A DNA stretch of 64,000 nt, from NCBI GenBank assembly GCA_022750055.1, contig JAKIWL010000001.1:310001-374000 (forward strand). The letters run 5' to 3'. The DNA is from Thermoplasmata archaeon (GTDB taxonomy: Archaea > Thermoplasmatota > Thermoplasmata > Lutacidiplasmatales > UBA184). Below, in pieces: positions 7,387-15,078 of the stretch. The notes beneath the pieces were generated by a model. It searched no databases. It was not told the origin of the DNA and worked only from the letters and a program-made list of their open reading frames with translations. A program made the translations under genes and the position numbers. The stretch's first letter is position 1; each line of letters opens with the position of its first letter.

Positions 7387-10002
7387 GTGGCGAACACACC
7401 AAACCCATTCCGCCGGGTCCGGGTAAAGGCCACCCCCCCAGCCGATCCCGAGTCGCTTTTCAAGGAGCTACGGACCCGGTCGCCTGAGATTCGCGACTTG
7501 TTCTCACACCAAGCTGACATCCTACGCTCGTACGCGCAGAACCATATCGAGACCTCCGATGTTAGCCTTGAACTTCCAACCGGCTCCGGTAAGACCCTCG
7601 TGGGTCTCTTGATTGCCGAGTTCAGAAGGCGGATACGGCGGGAAAGAGCCCTCTACCTTTGCCCGACCAGGCAACTCGCGTTCCAAGTGGGAACCCAGGC
7701 GCATACATACGGAATCGAGGCAAAGGTGTTCGTCGGTCCGAAGAAGGACTTCGTGGTTGAGGACGTCACGAGTTACAGGGCAGGAAGGGTAATCGCAGTC
7801 TCCACATACGGTGGGTTCTTCAACGTTAGTCCAGGACTCTATGACCCTCAGACCATCATCCTAGATGACGCCCATGATGCCGAGTCGCATATCGCCAAGA
7901 TGTGGTCCGTTCTTGTCGATAGGAGCGAACGCAAGGAGTTGTACATGCAGCTCGTTTCTTTGTTCGAGCCGCGCCTACCGAAGCCGCTCGTGGCTTCACT
8001 GTACCGGGACTCACGCCCTGCCCGAGTGCCCCAACCTTGGATGATACCTTTCGGAGCCTTGAACCCGAATCTGGCTTCTCTTCGGGCGATTCTCGATGCT
8101 GCCGCACCCGGGCCCGACGACCCGGAGCTCTACTTTCCGTGGACCACCGTCCGTGACGGCCTTGCATCCTGTTGCGTCTACATCTCTTGGGATGGGGTCC
8201 TCATTCGCCCGTACATTCCACCCACACTGACCCACCCCCCTTTCGCTCGCGCTCTTCAGAGAGTATACATGTCTGCTACTCTCGGTTCCGGAGGTGAGCT
8301 TGAGAGATCCTCCGGCGTCCCTCAAATAAAGAGGATCCCAACGCCGAAGACTTACGCCTCCCACGGGGTTGGCCGTCGCCTCTTCATTTTTCCAGATTTC
8401 TTTCGAACCAGCGCGGACTATCAAACTTGGCTCGAATCCTGCCTAGTCCGGGAGCGGTCCCCCAGGACCCTTGTTCTGACACCTACTCTTCGTGGATCTA
8501 ACATCTTCAAGGAGCGCGTCGAAACTGCATTTCCGGGACGGCTCACGATCCTCAGCGCAGCCCAAGTCGAGAGCTCCCTCGACCCGTTCACCCAGGACGA
8601 GCACGCCGTTCTAGTCTTGAGCGGCAGGTACGATGGAATCGACTTGCCTCACGAAACCTGCCGCCAGATCATTCTCCTTGGCCTGCCCTCAGGAACGAAC
8701 CTACAGGAATCGTTCCTCGAACGAACCCTCGGCTTGGACGTACTCCTGAGGGAGAGAACCAAGACAAGAATCGCTCAAGGAACCGGTAGATGCACGCGAA
8801 GTGACACGGATTATGCTGTCGTAGTCATGGTTGGACGGCGCCTGCTCGACTTTTGCGTTAGGATCGAGAATCTCTTGTCTTTTCACCCAGAACTTCGAGC
8901 CGAACTACAATTTGCCCTTGACCAACGCCCGCGTTCGTTCGACGATCTTGACTCTATGGTGAATGCTTTCCTGACGCAAGACGAGAAGTGGGCCCAGGCG
9001 GAACAGGACATTCAGTCACTACGCTCCGAGGAACCTCCCCCGGACTCTCCGACCACCTCACAGCTCGCGGACAGCGTGAAAGATGAGGTCGATTACTCAT
9101 ACGCGATGTGGGCCGGAAATCATGGAAAGGGGGTACTCCACGCGAGGGCCGTCGTGGACCGGCTATCCGGGGTTCCTCTCGCGTCCTACCGCGCTTTCTG
9201 GTCGTATAATGTCGCTGGAGCAGCCACGTTGGCTGCCCAGGGAGTTGGCGAATTCGCCGACGTAAGTCACGAGTTCTTGAGACGGGCTTCGGAGGCTAGT
9301 CGTTTCGTTACCTGGTTCGCCTACGCGGCTGAAGCCGCCGGGGAATGGGACATTCAATCTCCGGTTTCCGATCAATTGTTAGGCCTTTCGGTCGAGGGGG
9401 TGACCAGTTTCATCCACGAAATCGGAACAGTCGGACCGACGTTTGTGAAGTACATGGACGAAACCGAGAGACTTCTCCACAGCCATGCCGCACCGGAATT
9501 CGATGTCGGCCTCGCTAGACTGGGCGGCCTCCTCGGTTTCGAAGGCTCGAAGCCCGAAGGGACTGGGAGTCCGGATGCCGTCTGGCAACTGGGTACCAAG
9601 TTAGCAGTCGTTTTCGAGGGGAAGGCTGGAGAAGCCCCGCACGAATCGGTTTCCATCAGGGATTGTACCCAAACAGCTGGACACCTCGATTGGGCGAAGT
9701 CGCAGCCCCGAATAAAGGAGATAGACAGCACCATAGCGATTCTCGTTACCCCTCGATCAAGAATCGCCCGTCAAGCGGTGACGCATGCTGATAGGATTCG
9801 CTTCTGGAGTCCAACTGACGCGCTGGCCCTTTTTACCGTCGCTCGGAGAACGCTCGAGTCTATTCGTTCGGCCATGGTGGAAAGTCGTGATGTCGATCAG
9901 AGGTCGATAGTTGCGAAGTTCCTGACCGAGTCCAAGATAGATCCCGAATCAATCCGCAGGGCCTTCCTTTCCCGAGACACGAGCTCTTTGGCAAGAGAGT
10001 GA
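7387..10002 (+). CDS. SF2-type helicase fused to a PD-(D/E)XK-like nuclease domain
   Basis: About 871 residues from the GTG at 7387. The N-terminal half is a superfamily 2 helicase: Walker A LPTGSGKT, a second-lobe-facing CPTRQLAFQV (motif Ia region), a Walker B variant LDDAHDAE, and an arginine-finger motif VI QGTGRCTRSDTDY. The DDAH form recalls helicases found in defence loci. Near the C-terminus SPDAVWQL is followed by VVFEGKAG, a D...E-x-K arrangement typical of PD-(D/E)XK nucleases. Together this suggests a translocating DNA or RNA nuclease. A TTG at 7243 overlapping the previous stop would add 48 residues that look non-native. It closes a four-gene same-strand run; immunity function is inferred. 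Confidence 0.8.
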   Translation: MANTPNPFRRVRVKATPPADPESLFKELRTRSPEIRDLFSHQADILRSYAQNHIETSDVSLELPTGSGKTLVGLLIAEFRRRIRRERALYLCPTRQLAFQVGTQAHTYGIEAKVFVGPKKDFVVEDVTSYRAGRVIAVSTYGGFFNVSPGLYDPQTIILDDAHDAESHIAKMWSVLVDRSERKELYMQLVSLFEPRLPKPLVASLYRDSRPARVPQPWMIPFGALNPNLASLRAILDAAAPGPDDPELYFPWTTVRDGLASCCVYISWDGVLIRPYIPPTLTHPPFARALQRVYMSATLGSGGELERSSGVPQIKRIPTPKTYASHGVGRRLFIFPDFFRTSADYQTWLESCLVRERSPRTLVLTPTLRGSNIFKERVETAFPGRLTILSAAQVESSLDPFTQDEHAVLVLSGRYDGIDLPHETCRQIILLGLPSGTNLQESFLERTLGLDVLLRERTKTRIAQGTGRCTRSDTDYAVVVMVGRRLLDFCVRIENLLSFHPELRAELQFALDQRPRSFDDLDSMVNAFLTQDEKWAQAEQDIQSLRSEEPPPDSPTTSQLADSVKDEVDYSYAMWAGNHGKGVLHARAVVDRLSGVPLASYRAFWSYNVAGAATLAAQGVGEFADVSHEFLRRASEASRFVTWFAYAAEAAGEWDIQSPVSDQLLGLSVEGVTSFIHEIGTVGPTFVKYMDETERLLHSHAAPEFDVGLARLGGLLGFEGSKPEGTGSPDAVWQLGTKLAVVFEGKAGEAPHESVSIRDCTQTAGHLDWAKSQPRIKEIDSTIAILVTPRSRIARQAVTHADRIRFWSPTDALALFTVARRTLESIRSAMVESRDVDQRSIVAKFLTESKIDPESIRRAFLSRDTSSLARE

Positions 10003-10168
10003 GGCGACGCAGCCGACTGCGTCCGTTCAGTCCCGAAGGTAGTTGGCATAGGTGGCAAGGATTCGAAATATCAACGTGACCCCTATCGTGGGAGTATGAA
10101 CCTCAGGATGTCCGAGGTCTCGCGAGCGAGCCCGCTCGACCGGTGGCTTCACCTGAGGAAGTTGGCCG

Positions 10169-10633
10169 CTAAGACGGGTTGGCGTGCGTTGAAGAGTAGG
10201 ACCAAGCCGCATCCCGGTGCGCTGTGGCTTCCTTCCGGCGCCATGGGGCACTGGATGGACTATCTGGGAACTCTCGCAGAGTGAAGAACCCGTCGCCCGG
10301 CAGCCCGTGCTTTGCGGAGACAATTACCGCCGAGAGGTAGAAGGCCAGTCCGAGTACGTGGTAGCCGTACTCACTGATGATTCCCAATGCGGTGGGAAGG
10401 CCATGCCCGATGCCACGAAGATTCAGGCCCCGACCACAGTTGTCATTGAACGGCTTGTACTCGATCACTCGCTTTTTGGCGGCGGCCTCCCAGAGGTGGC
10501 CCGCAAGTTCCGAGAGGGACCCGTGACCGGCTCCCCTCATCCAAGCCGAGTGCTTTTCGAACCACTCCTGATCTTCAGCCTGGTTCTCGGGCCAAGCGTC
10601 TGGGTTCGCCCTAGAGCGCGTGTAAGCGGTCAC
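10169..10633 (-). CDS. hypothetical protein, unknown family
   Basis: 154 residues from a GTG at 10633. The first half is well formed (AEDQEWFEKHSAWMRGAGH, then GHLWEAAAKKRVIEYKPFND) and the middle has a hydrophobic helix (YHVLGLAFYLSAVIVSA) that might be buried or membrane-associated. The frame has more natural amino-acid composition than the overlapping plus-strand frame at 10217-10645, so this strand was chosen. No motif is recognised. It stands alone between the helicase-nuclease (convergent) and the gene at 10760 on the same strand. Confidence 0.45.
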   Translation of the reverse strand: MTAYTRSRANPDAWPENQAEDQEWFEKHSAWMRGAGHGSLSELAGHLWEAAAKKRVIEYKPFNDNCGRGLNLRGIGHGLPTALGIISEYGYHVLGLAFYLSAVIVSAKHGLPGDGFFTLREFPDSPSSAPWRRKEATAHRDAAWSYSSTHANPS

Positions 10634-10759
10634 GATTCACTGTAGTGCCCCGTTCGTAACGACCTTTTCCCTGGAAACGTGCATTCGCCCGGACGGCTCG
10701 TTCTCCGAGCGGGTGCCATTATGGGAAGGGTTAATACTTGCGACCTCAGATTCTGCGGA

Positions 10760-11713
10760 CTAAGTCGCATCGCGCACTGGCTCCAAGGTTTCAACATGGA
10801 GTCTCTTCTTCTCAACGGTGCCTGTGACCATCACGAGCCGCTGAGAGGCGATGTGAACTAGGGCCTCTTCCTGCTGGGCCGCATCGATAGTGCATACTGT
10901 CCGTTTGCCCTCTTCGCCACTCACCTCAAATGTGTGCTTGTCAAGATCGATTTCTCGGAGGTGGCCGACGACCCGCTTCGCCTCCGGCTTCAAGGAACGC
11001 TCGGCAATTGCGTTCGCCTTTCGAAGGGTTTCAGTCGTCGCCCGGACCGGCGGTAGGCGTAGGGGCGAGACGCGACGCAGTTGAACCCACGATACGGGGC
11101 CGGCCGGGGTTGGCGAAAGCTTTCTGACCCCTGACAGGACAACCTTTCTGAGGTTTTCAGCCTCGAGCGACGCAGGTGGTTGGTTCGCCTCGCTATCCAC
11201 CCACCGTAGGCCGTCCTCCAAGGCCTGTAAGGATCGTTCGGCGAGGTCACGCATTCCCTCGCCGGCCTCTGCCGGAAGGGCCGGGTATTCAAGCTCGAGG
11301 TTGAAGCTGCCAGGGGACACCCCCACCACCCGCAGGTCGACGGCCCTTGCAATGTCCGCCTTCGGCCTTCCAATTTCTCGAACTGTACCCTCAAGTAGCG
11401 TCTCGGCGATGCTCGTAATGGCCCCTCTTAGAGAATTCACCGCTTCGCCCAAGGCGCTCAGAGTCGTGACGCCACTTGCTCCGTCCTTGGTTTCGAAACC
11501 TAGCTCGAGGGCTCCCGCCGGAAGACCTGAAACCCCGAGGAATTCATCCACTTCATGCTGGAGCTCACGTAACTGATGCTGGTAAAGACCGGCTAGGTTC
11601 TCCCGAGCATGGGGGCTCCCGGAGAACCTATGCCTTGCGGCGAGAATCGTCTGTTCTAGTTCCGCAATTCGAGCCTGCGTGAGCACTAGTTCCTCCCCCG
11701 AGCTAATGCTCAT
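10760..11713 (-). CDS. coiled-coil protein paired with an NTase-fold gene
   Basis: About 317 residues from the ATG at 11713. Residues 1-60 look like a coiled coil (LTQARIAELEQTILAARHRF, then QHQLRELQHEVDEF). The middle is mixed alpha/beta, and the last 70 residues are beta-rich (GHLREIDLDKHTFEVSGEEG, then RLVMVTGTVEKKRLHVETLEP), like a small barrel. The start overlaps the stop of the upstream NTase gene by four bases, so the two are translationally coupled. I do not recognise the family by name. A toxin-antitoxin or defence pair with the NTase is a reasonable inference from the coupling and location, but unproven. An in-frame start five codons upstream at 11728 is possible. Confidence 0.55.
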   Translation of the reverse strand: MSISSGEELVLTQARIAELEQTILAARHRFSGSPHARENLAGLYQHQLRELQHEVDEFLGVSGLPAGALELGFETKDGASGVTTLSALGEAVNSLRGAITSIAETLLEGTVREIGRPKADIARAVDLRVVGVSPGSFNLELEYPALPAEAGEGMRDLAERSLQALEDGLRWVDSEANQPPASLEAENLRKVVLSGVRKLSPTPAGPVSWVQLRRVSPLRLPPVRATTETLRKANAIAERSLKPEAKRVVGHLREIDLDKHTFEVSGEEGKRTVCTIDAAQQEEALVHIASQRLVMVTGTVEKKRLHVETLEPVRDAT

Positions 11714-12156
11714 AAGCCACCCCCCCATCCAGAGGTGACTTTGAGAATGCCTTTAGCAGTTCCGGCTCTGGTAAACCCGAACTGCCTAATCCAGTAGCCG
11801 CTGACGTCGATCTCGTCCGAAACGTACACGTCACAGCCATGAATCGCCCTGATAGATTCGTGCCGGCGCCTGACCCATCCGAGGAGAGTCCCTCCCGGGG
11901 ATTGGTCTACCATCGTGTCGACAACGAAGACGACGTCGATATCTCGCGGCTCGGGATGATCTTCAACGAAGCTCCCATCGATAAGGATGTACTGAACCGG
12001 TCCCAGGTCAGGAAGCATGCGGAGAGCTTCGAGGAAGCGCGCCCACAATCCCTTGCGACGGTCCGTGAATGCGAGTCTCCCTTCGACCTCTGACAATCGG
12101 CACTCATGGAGTCCCTCAGGTAACAGCCCATTGCCCAGAAAGCTAGGAATCGGCAA
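11710..12156 (-). CDS. minimal nucleotidyltransferase-fold protein (DUF6932-like)
   Basis: 148 residues. The segment ILIDGSFVEDHPEPRDIDVV contains the G-S and D-x-D signature of the polymerase-beta/MNT nucleotidyltransferase fold, and the N-terminal phrase GLLPEGLHECRLSEVEGRL matches what I know of the DUF6932 family. Such proteins may transfer nucleotides to RNA or protein partners; no substrate is known here. Its stop overlaps the start of the coiled-coil partner gene, implying co-expression. The AbrB-like gene at 12291-12482 lies upstream on the same strand and could regulate the pair. Family assignment is fairly confident, function is not. Confidence 0.7.
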   Translation of the reverse strand: MPIPSFLGNGLLPEGLHECRLSEVEGRLAFTDRRKGLWARFLEALRMLPDLGPVQYILIDGSFVEDHPEPRDIDVVFVVDTMVDQSPGGTLLGWVRRRHESIRAIHGCDVYVSDEIDVSGYWIRQFGFTRAGTAKGILKVTSGWGGGL

Positions 12157-12290
12157 GGTCTGTTCGTAGCGCAGGACCAGTATCGGGACGGAAATACCTT
12201 CGCGGACTGATGACCATGCTCCGAACCCAATCGTCCAATTCGCCTATCCCAGCCACCAACCTTCTTCGATGATTCGCGCCGGTGTAACCG

Positions 12291-12482
12291 CTATTCCGGA
12301 AACTGGAATCCCTCGCTCGCGGGCACGAGCACTGCTCGGTGCTTTTCTGAGTCAATGAAGAACACCACCTGCTCCCCCTCCTTGAGCCCGAGTCCTTCTC
12401 GGACCGCGTTCGGCAGATGCATCAGGCCCTTCTGGGAAACCGCCGCCACCGCCGGCACCAACTTTGCTTCAATTTGGGCCAT
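12291..12482 (-). CDS. AbrB/SpoVT-type DNA-binding regulator
   Basis: 63 residues with the typical swapped-hairpin AbrB pattern: an N-terminal strand (AKLVPAVAAVSQKGLMHLPNAVREGLGL) followed by KEGEQVVFFIDSEKHRAVLVP. Such proteins bind DNA as dimers and often act as antitoxins or local repressors. It faces the GIY-YIG cassette across a shared AT-rich intergenic region and lies upstream of the NTase pair, so it may control either. The ATG at 12482 is the only sensible start. Confidence 0.75.
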   Translation of the reverse strand: MAQIEAKLVPAVAAVSQKGLMHLPNAVREGLGLKEGEQVVFFIDSEKHRAVLVPASEGFQFPE

Positions 12483-12537
12483 ATCCCCATGTCCCCGCGG
12501 TTGCTAATCAATCCTCCGTATGTACAGAATGATGGAC

Positions 12538-12551
12538 GCATAATAAATACT
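12538..12551. promoter_or_regulatory. AT-rich divergent promoter between AbrB and the GIY-YIG cassette
   Basis: The sequence gcataataaatact holds a TATA-like box usable in both directions. Its centre is about 30 bases before the ATG at 12576 on the plus strand. Directly downstream is a tandem repeat (aatactg at 12547-12553 and again at 12556-12562) that could be an operator. Confidence 0.5.
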
Positions 12552-12575
12552 GGAAATACTGTCTTCCCTGGCGCG

Positions 12576-12824
12576 ATGTCGTTCCGACGCGAGTTGGCCA
12601 AAGCCCTCCTCTCCGAGGCAATTTCCGAGCTCGCCGCGTCCGAGGGGGACGAGCTTCGTCGATCGGCTCGTCGTTCGCCTCCCGGTTTGGGTCGCGACGC
12701 CCGTCGCACTCTTGCCAACGCCTCCGACGAGCTCGCACACAACCCCGAGCCGCTCGTCAAGGCGATCGAGGCCCTATGGGATCAGCCTCGGCGCCGGAAT
12801 GAGAGCCGCGGTGCTAACTGGTAG
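12576..12824 (+). CDS. small helical protein, first gene of GIY-YIG cassette
   Basis: 82 residues from an ATG placed about 30 bases after the TATA-like box. The sequence is helical and charged (RRELAKALLSEAISELAASEGDELRRSARR, summarised here in parts: a Leu/Ala-rich first helix, an Arg-rich linker, and a second helix ending in KAIEALWDQPRRR). No family is recognised. It ends five bases before the GIY-YIG gene, which suggests one transcript. It could be an immunity or DNA-binding partner, but there is no direct evidence. Longer in-frame extension upstream to 12417 would run through the promoter and the AbrB gene and was rejected. Confidence 0.5.
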   Translation: MSFRRELAKALLSEAISELAASEGDELRRSARRSPPGLGRDARRTLANASDELAHNPEPLVKAIEALWDQPRRRNESRGANW

Positions 12825-12829
12825 CCATC

Positions 12830-13093
12830 ATGGGATATTCGAGCCGTCGCGAGAAGGGAGACTACCGCTGGGTTCCGGACACCAGCGGCATCTACCGCCT
12901 GTACCACGGAGACACCATCGTATACGTCGGCCAGACGAACAACCTCTCGGCTCGCCTCCTGGAGCACGAGTCGAGCAAGTCCTACTGGGGATCGTTCGAC
13001 TACAAGTCCACCCGAGGGACTCCGACCGCGGAGCGGAAGCGTATGGAACGCCGGGCAATTGGCCGGAACTGGCCAACCCGGAACAAGACCTAG
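12830..13093 (+). CDS. compact GIY-YIG nuclease-domain protein
   Basis: 87 residues that are almost entirely a GIY-YIG domain: GIYRLY near residue 20, IVYVGQTNNLSARLLEHE with the conserved Tyr-Val-Gly and Arg, a Glu in AERKRMERRAI near 70, and a terminal Asn (NWPTRNKT). These match the catalytic Tyr, Arg, Glu and Asn of the UvrC/homing-endonuclease superfamily. No extra DNA-binding domain is present, so specificity may come from a partner. It is the middle gene of a tight three-gene run opposite an AbrB regulator. It could be a defence nuclease or a selfish element; both are inference. Confidence 0.8.
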   Translation: MGYSSRREKGDYRWVPDTSGIYRLYHGDTIVYVGQTNNLSARLLEHESSKSYWGSFDYKSTRGTPTAERKRMERRAIGRNWPTRNKT

Positions 13094-13107
13094 TCGAGTA
13101 GCCGAAC

Positions 13108-13404
13108 GTGATGGACTTCGAGGCCCTGCGAGATGTAGTGTACGCCCAGCCCCCCGGCGTGTCCATTGACGTCCCGAAGTCTGAGATGGCAGAACTCCCA
13201 CCGGAGTTCGAACCCACTGAACTCGGGACGCCGATTTGGATTGCGCATCCGGGAGCCACAAGCCAGTCGAGGGCACCCGGCGCCCTCCCCGCTTACGAGG
13301 TCGGCGACGCTTGGAAGGTGCATCGAGACCGGTTCGATCCAAAGAACGACCGGGGTGGGTTCCCTCCACACCTTAAGATCGCCATCGATTCTCGACGCTT
13401 CTAG
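13108..13404 (+). CDS. hypothetical protein, third gene of GIY-YIG cassette
   Basis: About 98 residues from the GTG at 13108, or 97 from the ATG at 13111. The composition is acidic and Pro-rich with short hydrophobic stretches (MDFEALRDVVYAQPPGVSI, then LGTPIWIAHPGA). It has no recognised motif. The 14-base gap from the GIY-YIG gene suggests co-transcription. Its stop directly abuts the stop of the convergent AlbA_2 gene. The frame has no competing sensible frame on the other strand. Confidence 0.45.
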   Translation: MMDFEALRDVVYAQPPGVSIDVPKSEMAELPPEFEPTELGTPIWIAHPGATSQSRAPGALPAYEVGDAWKVHRDRFDPKNDRGGFPPHLKIAIDSRRF

Positions 13405-14793
13405 CTACGCTTCGCTTAGTCCGCCAGGCTGTAGAGATTGAGCCGCAATCATCATGTCGAATCGTTGGGCATAATACCGGTACTGATAGGTCGACTTCCC
13501 CCTGGATTCTGCATCCAGCAGCTTTTCGAACATGGCTTGCGCTGCAAGGTGGTCCGAGATAAATTCTGAGTAGCGGTGGGTCTCTCCCTCAAAATTGAAG
13601 GACTTGATCGACGATTTGGAATATAGCACGAAACTCGACCGATCCGTGTCTGTGTACGCAAGAACCTTCTCTGCAATCCTAGCCGCCCGTCCACGTAGAG
13701 CACCCAGGTTCGGCCTGAGTAAGGAGTTCCGCTCGTTCCAAAAAAAGATACCAATCACGAGCGGTATTAGTTCTCTCACTCGATACTTCGGCGAATGAAT
13801 CTCACTCCTGCAGGCGGCTATCAATCGCTCTCGTGACATTACTGCCGCCCAAGACATCGGGTATCCGGATCCCTCCAACGCGGATACAAATGAGAGCTCG
13901 GCAGTGTCATCATCGAAGTTGATGCTCTTCCGACGTAGATACCACTTAGTCAATGTTTCACGAGACACGCGGTGGCGTGCGTCGGCCTGCCTCCAGAGAC
14001 GAACGTGATGAGTTATCTCGGCCCCAAGTGACCCGAATGGAACGCTGGTCGTGAGAATCTCAGTGATTGGGAGGCTGGCCTCGCCGCTCTCAGCATGTTT
14101 AAGCGACACCGGGACACCCCTGCCGCTTCCAGAGAGGACGTAACCCCTACCGTCAGTGGCCGGGTCCGTAGCAATGATTTCCGAATCGGGCGGGAGGTGG
14201 GCGACGCGTTCTATCCTTGATAGGAAGAGCCGGGTTCGCTGCTCTATCAAACGATTGACCAGTAGGTCGAGGTCCTGCTGAGATGCTGGGGAGTTGCCGC
14301 CGGGTATGCGTGTGTAGACAACCCCCTTATGAAATGCCTTCTTCGGGTGTCCTTCTTCATCGTTGAAGTCACCGTCAGAATCGAATACGACTAGGTGCCC
14401 TGGTGCTCTCACGATCAAGAAGGCAAACATGAGAGCCCCCTGGTACCCCTCCATGAAGTTCGTCGCTACCCTTGCTTCAGTCTTTCTGGAAAGTTTGTTC
14501 GAAACCTCGGCTGGATCCAGCTTCGATTGTAGGGAGTAAGGTAAGCCGATGCGACTGCCATCGTTTCCCACTCCAAAGCAGATGATCCCTCCCCCGTAGT
14601 TCGCCATTGAGGCGATATCCTTGAGCAATTCGGCCCATCCTCGTGTTGTTCCGTCGAAGTGCAACTTGAGCTCGAATTCTTGGAGTTCGCTCCGCGAATT
14701 GGGCGCCACAATCGAGTCGAGCAGGCCCAGGAGTTCCTCAATCGTTGGGGCTGTCTTCTGATCACAGATTTGCGAGACAGTTCGGTTCGCCAT
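13405..14793 (-). CDS. AlbA_2 / Schlafen-type ATP-binding domain protein
   Basis: 462 residues. Residues about 35-85 (QEFELKLHFDGTTRGWAELL, then KDIASMANYGGGIICFGVGNDGS) match the AlbA_2 domain (formerly divergent AAA-4), including the ExK near the start and the glycine-rich segment after the ASMAN motif. AlbA_2/Schlafen domains bind nucleotides or cleave RNA and recur in phage-defence genes. The remaining 350 residues are not recognised and are probably the system-specific part. It lies inside the accessory island and is divergent from the restriction endonuclease unit. Function in immunity is inferred from family and location. The ATG at 14793 gives a natural N-terminus. Confidence 0.75.
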   Translation of the reverse strand: MANRTVSQICDQKTAPTIEELLGLLDSIVAPNSRSELQEFELKLHFDGTTRGWAELLKDIASMANYGGGIICFGVGNDGSRIGLPYSLQSKLDPAEVSNKLSRKTEARVATNFMEGYQGALMFAFLIVRAPGHLVVFDSDGDFNDEEGHPKKAFHKGVVYTRIPGGNSPASQQDLDLLVNRLIEQRTRLFLSRIERVAHLPPDSEIIATDPATDGRGYVLSGSGRGVPVSLKHAESGEASLPITEILTTSVPFGSLGAEITHHVRLWRQADARHRVSRETLTKWYLRRKSINFDDDTAELSFVSALEGSGYPMSWAAVMSRERLIAACRSEIHSPKYRVRELIPLVIGIFFWNERNSLLRPNLGALRGRAARIAEKVLAYTDTDRSSFVLYSKSSIKSFNFEGETHRYSEFISDHLAAQAMFEKLLDAESRGKSTYQYRYYAQRFDMMIAAQSLQPGGLSEA

Positions 14794-14846
14794 GATTCCG
14801 GAAACGTCTATCGGGGCGGTCCGCTCCAGCGACCCTCCTCGACCTT

Positions 14847-15053
14847 ATGGAGCCCACGGCTAGTTTCTCAGACTACCTGATTGGTCTTCCTCAGCAGCCC
14901 TCCAAGCTCTTTACCGACCTGCTGGTGACGTCAAGCATGCCCGTTGAGGAGAAGTCGGCACCGGTGGGCGAGCGAACGATTGAGGTTGGACCGCGGATCA
15001 GGTCGGAAGACCTGGCCCAAAAGCTGGAAGCCATCCAATCCATCCCGGCCTGA
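14847..15053 (+). CDS. small protein upstream of restriction endonuclease
   Basis: 68 residues (MEPTASFSDYLIGLPQQP and onward) ending 25 bases before the endonuclease start on the same strand. It has an acidic, partly helical composition (IRSEDLAQKLEAIQ) and no helix-turn-helix, so it does not look like a standard controller protein. It may be a real small gene co-transcribed with the endonuclease, or a chance frame. No family is recognised. Confidence 0.35.
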   Translation: MEPTASFSDYLIGLPQQPSKLFTDLLVTSSMPVEEKSAPVGERTIEVGPRIRSEDLAQKLEAIQSIPA

Positions 15054-15078
15054 GCCTTAGGCCTGAAGAACAGACTCC

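Noticed and set aside
10096-10284. Plus-strand frame of 62 codons after the helicase-nuclease
   Set aside because: Overlaps the better-supported minus-strand gene and has no recognised motif; possible but unsupported.
10217-10645. Plus-strand frame of 142 codons opposite the gene at 10169-10633
   Set aside because: Composition is irregular compared with the minus-strand frame, and it runs into the neighbouring intergenic region; judged an antisense shadow.
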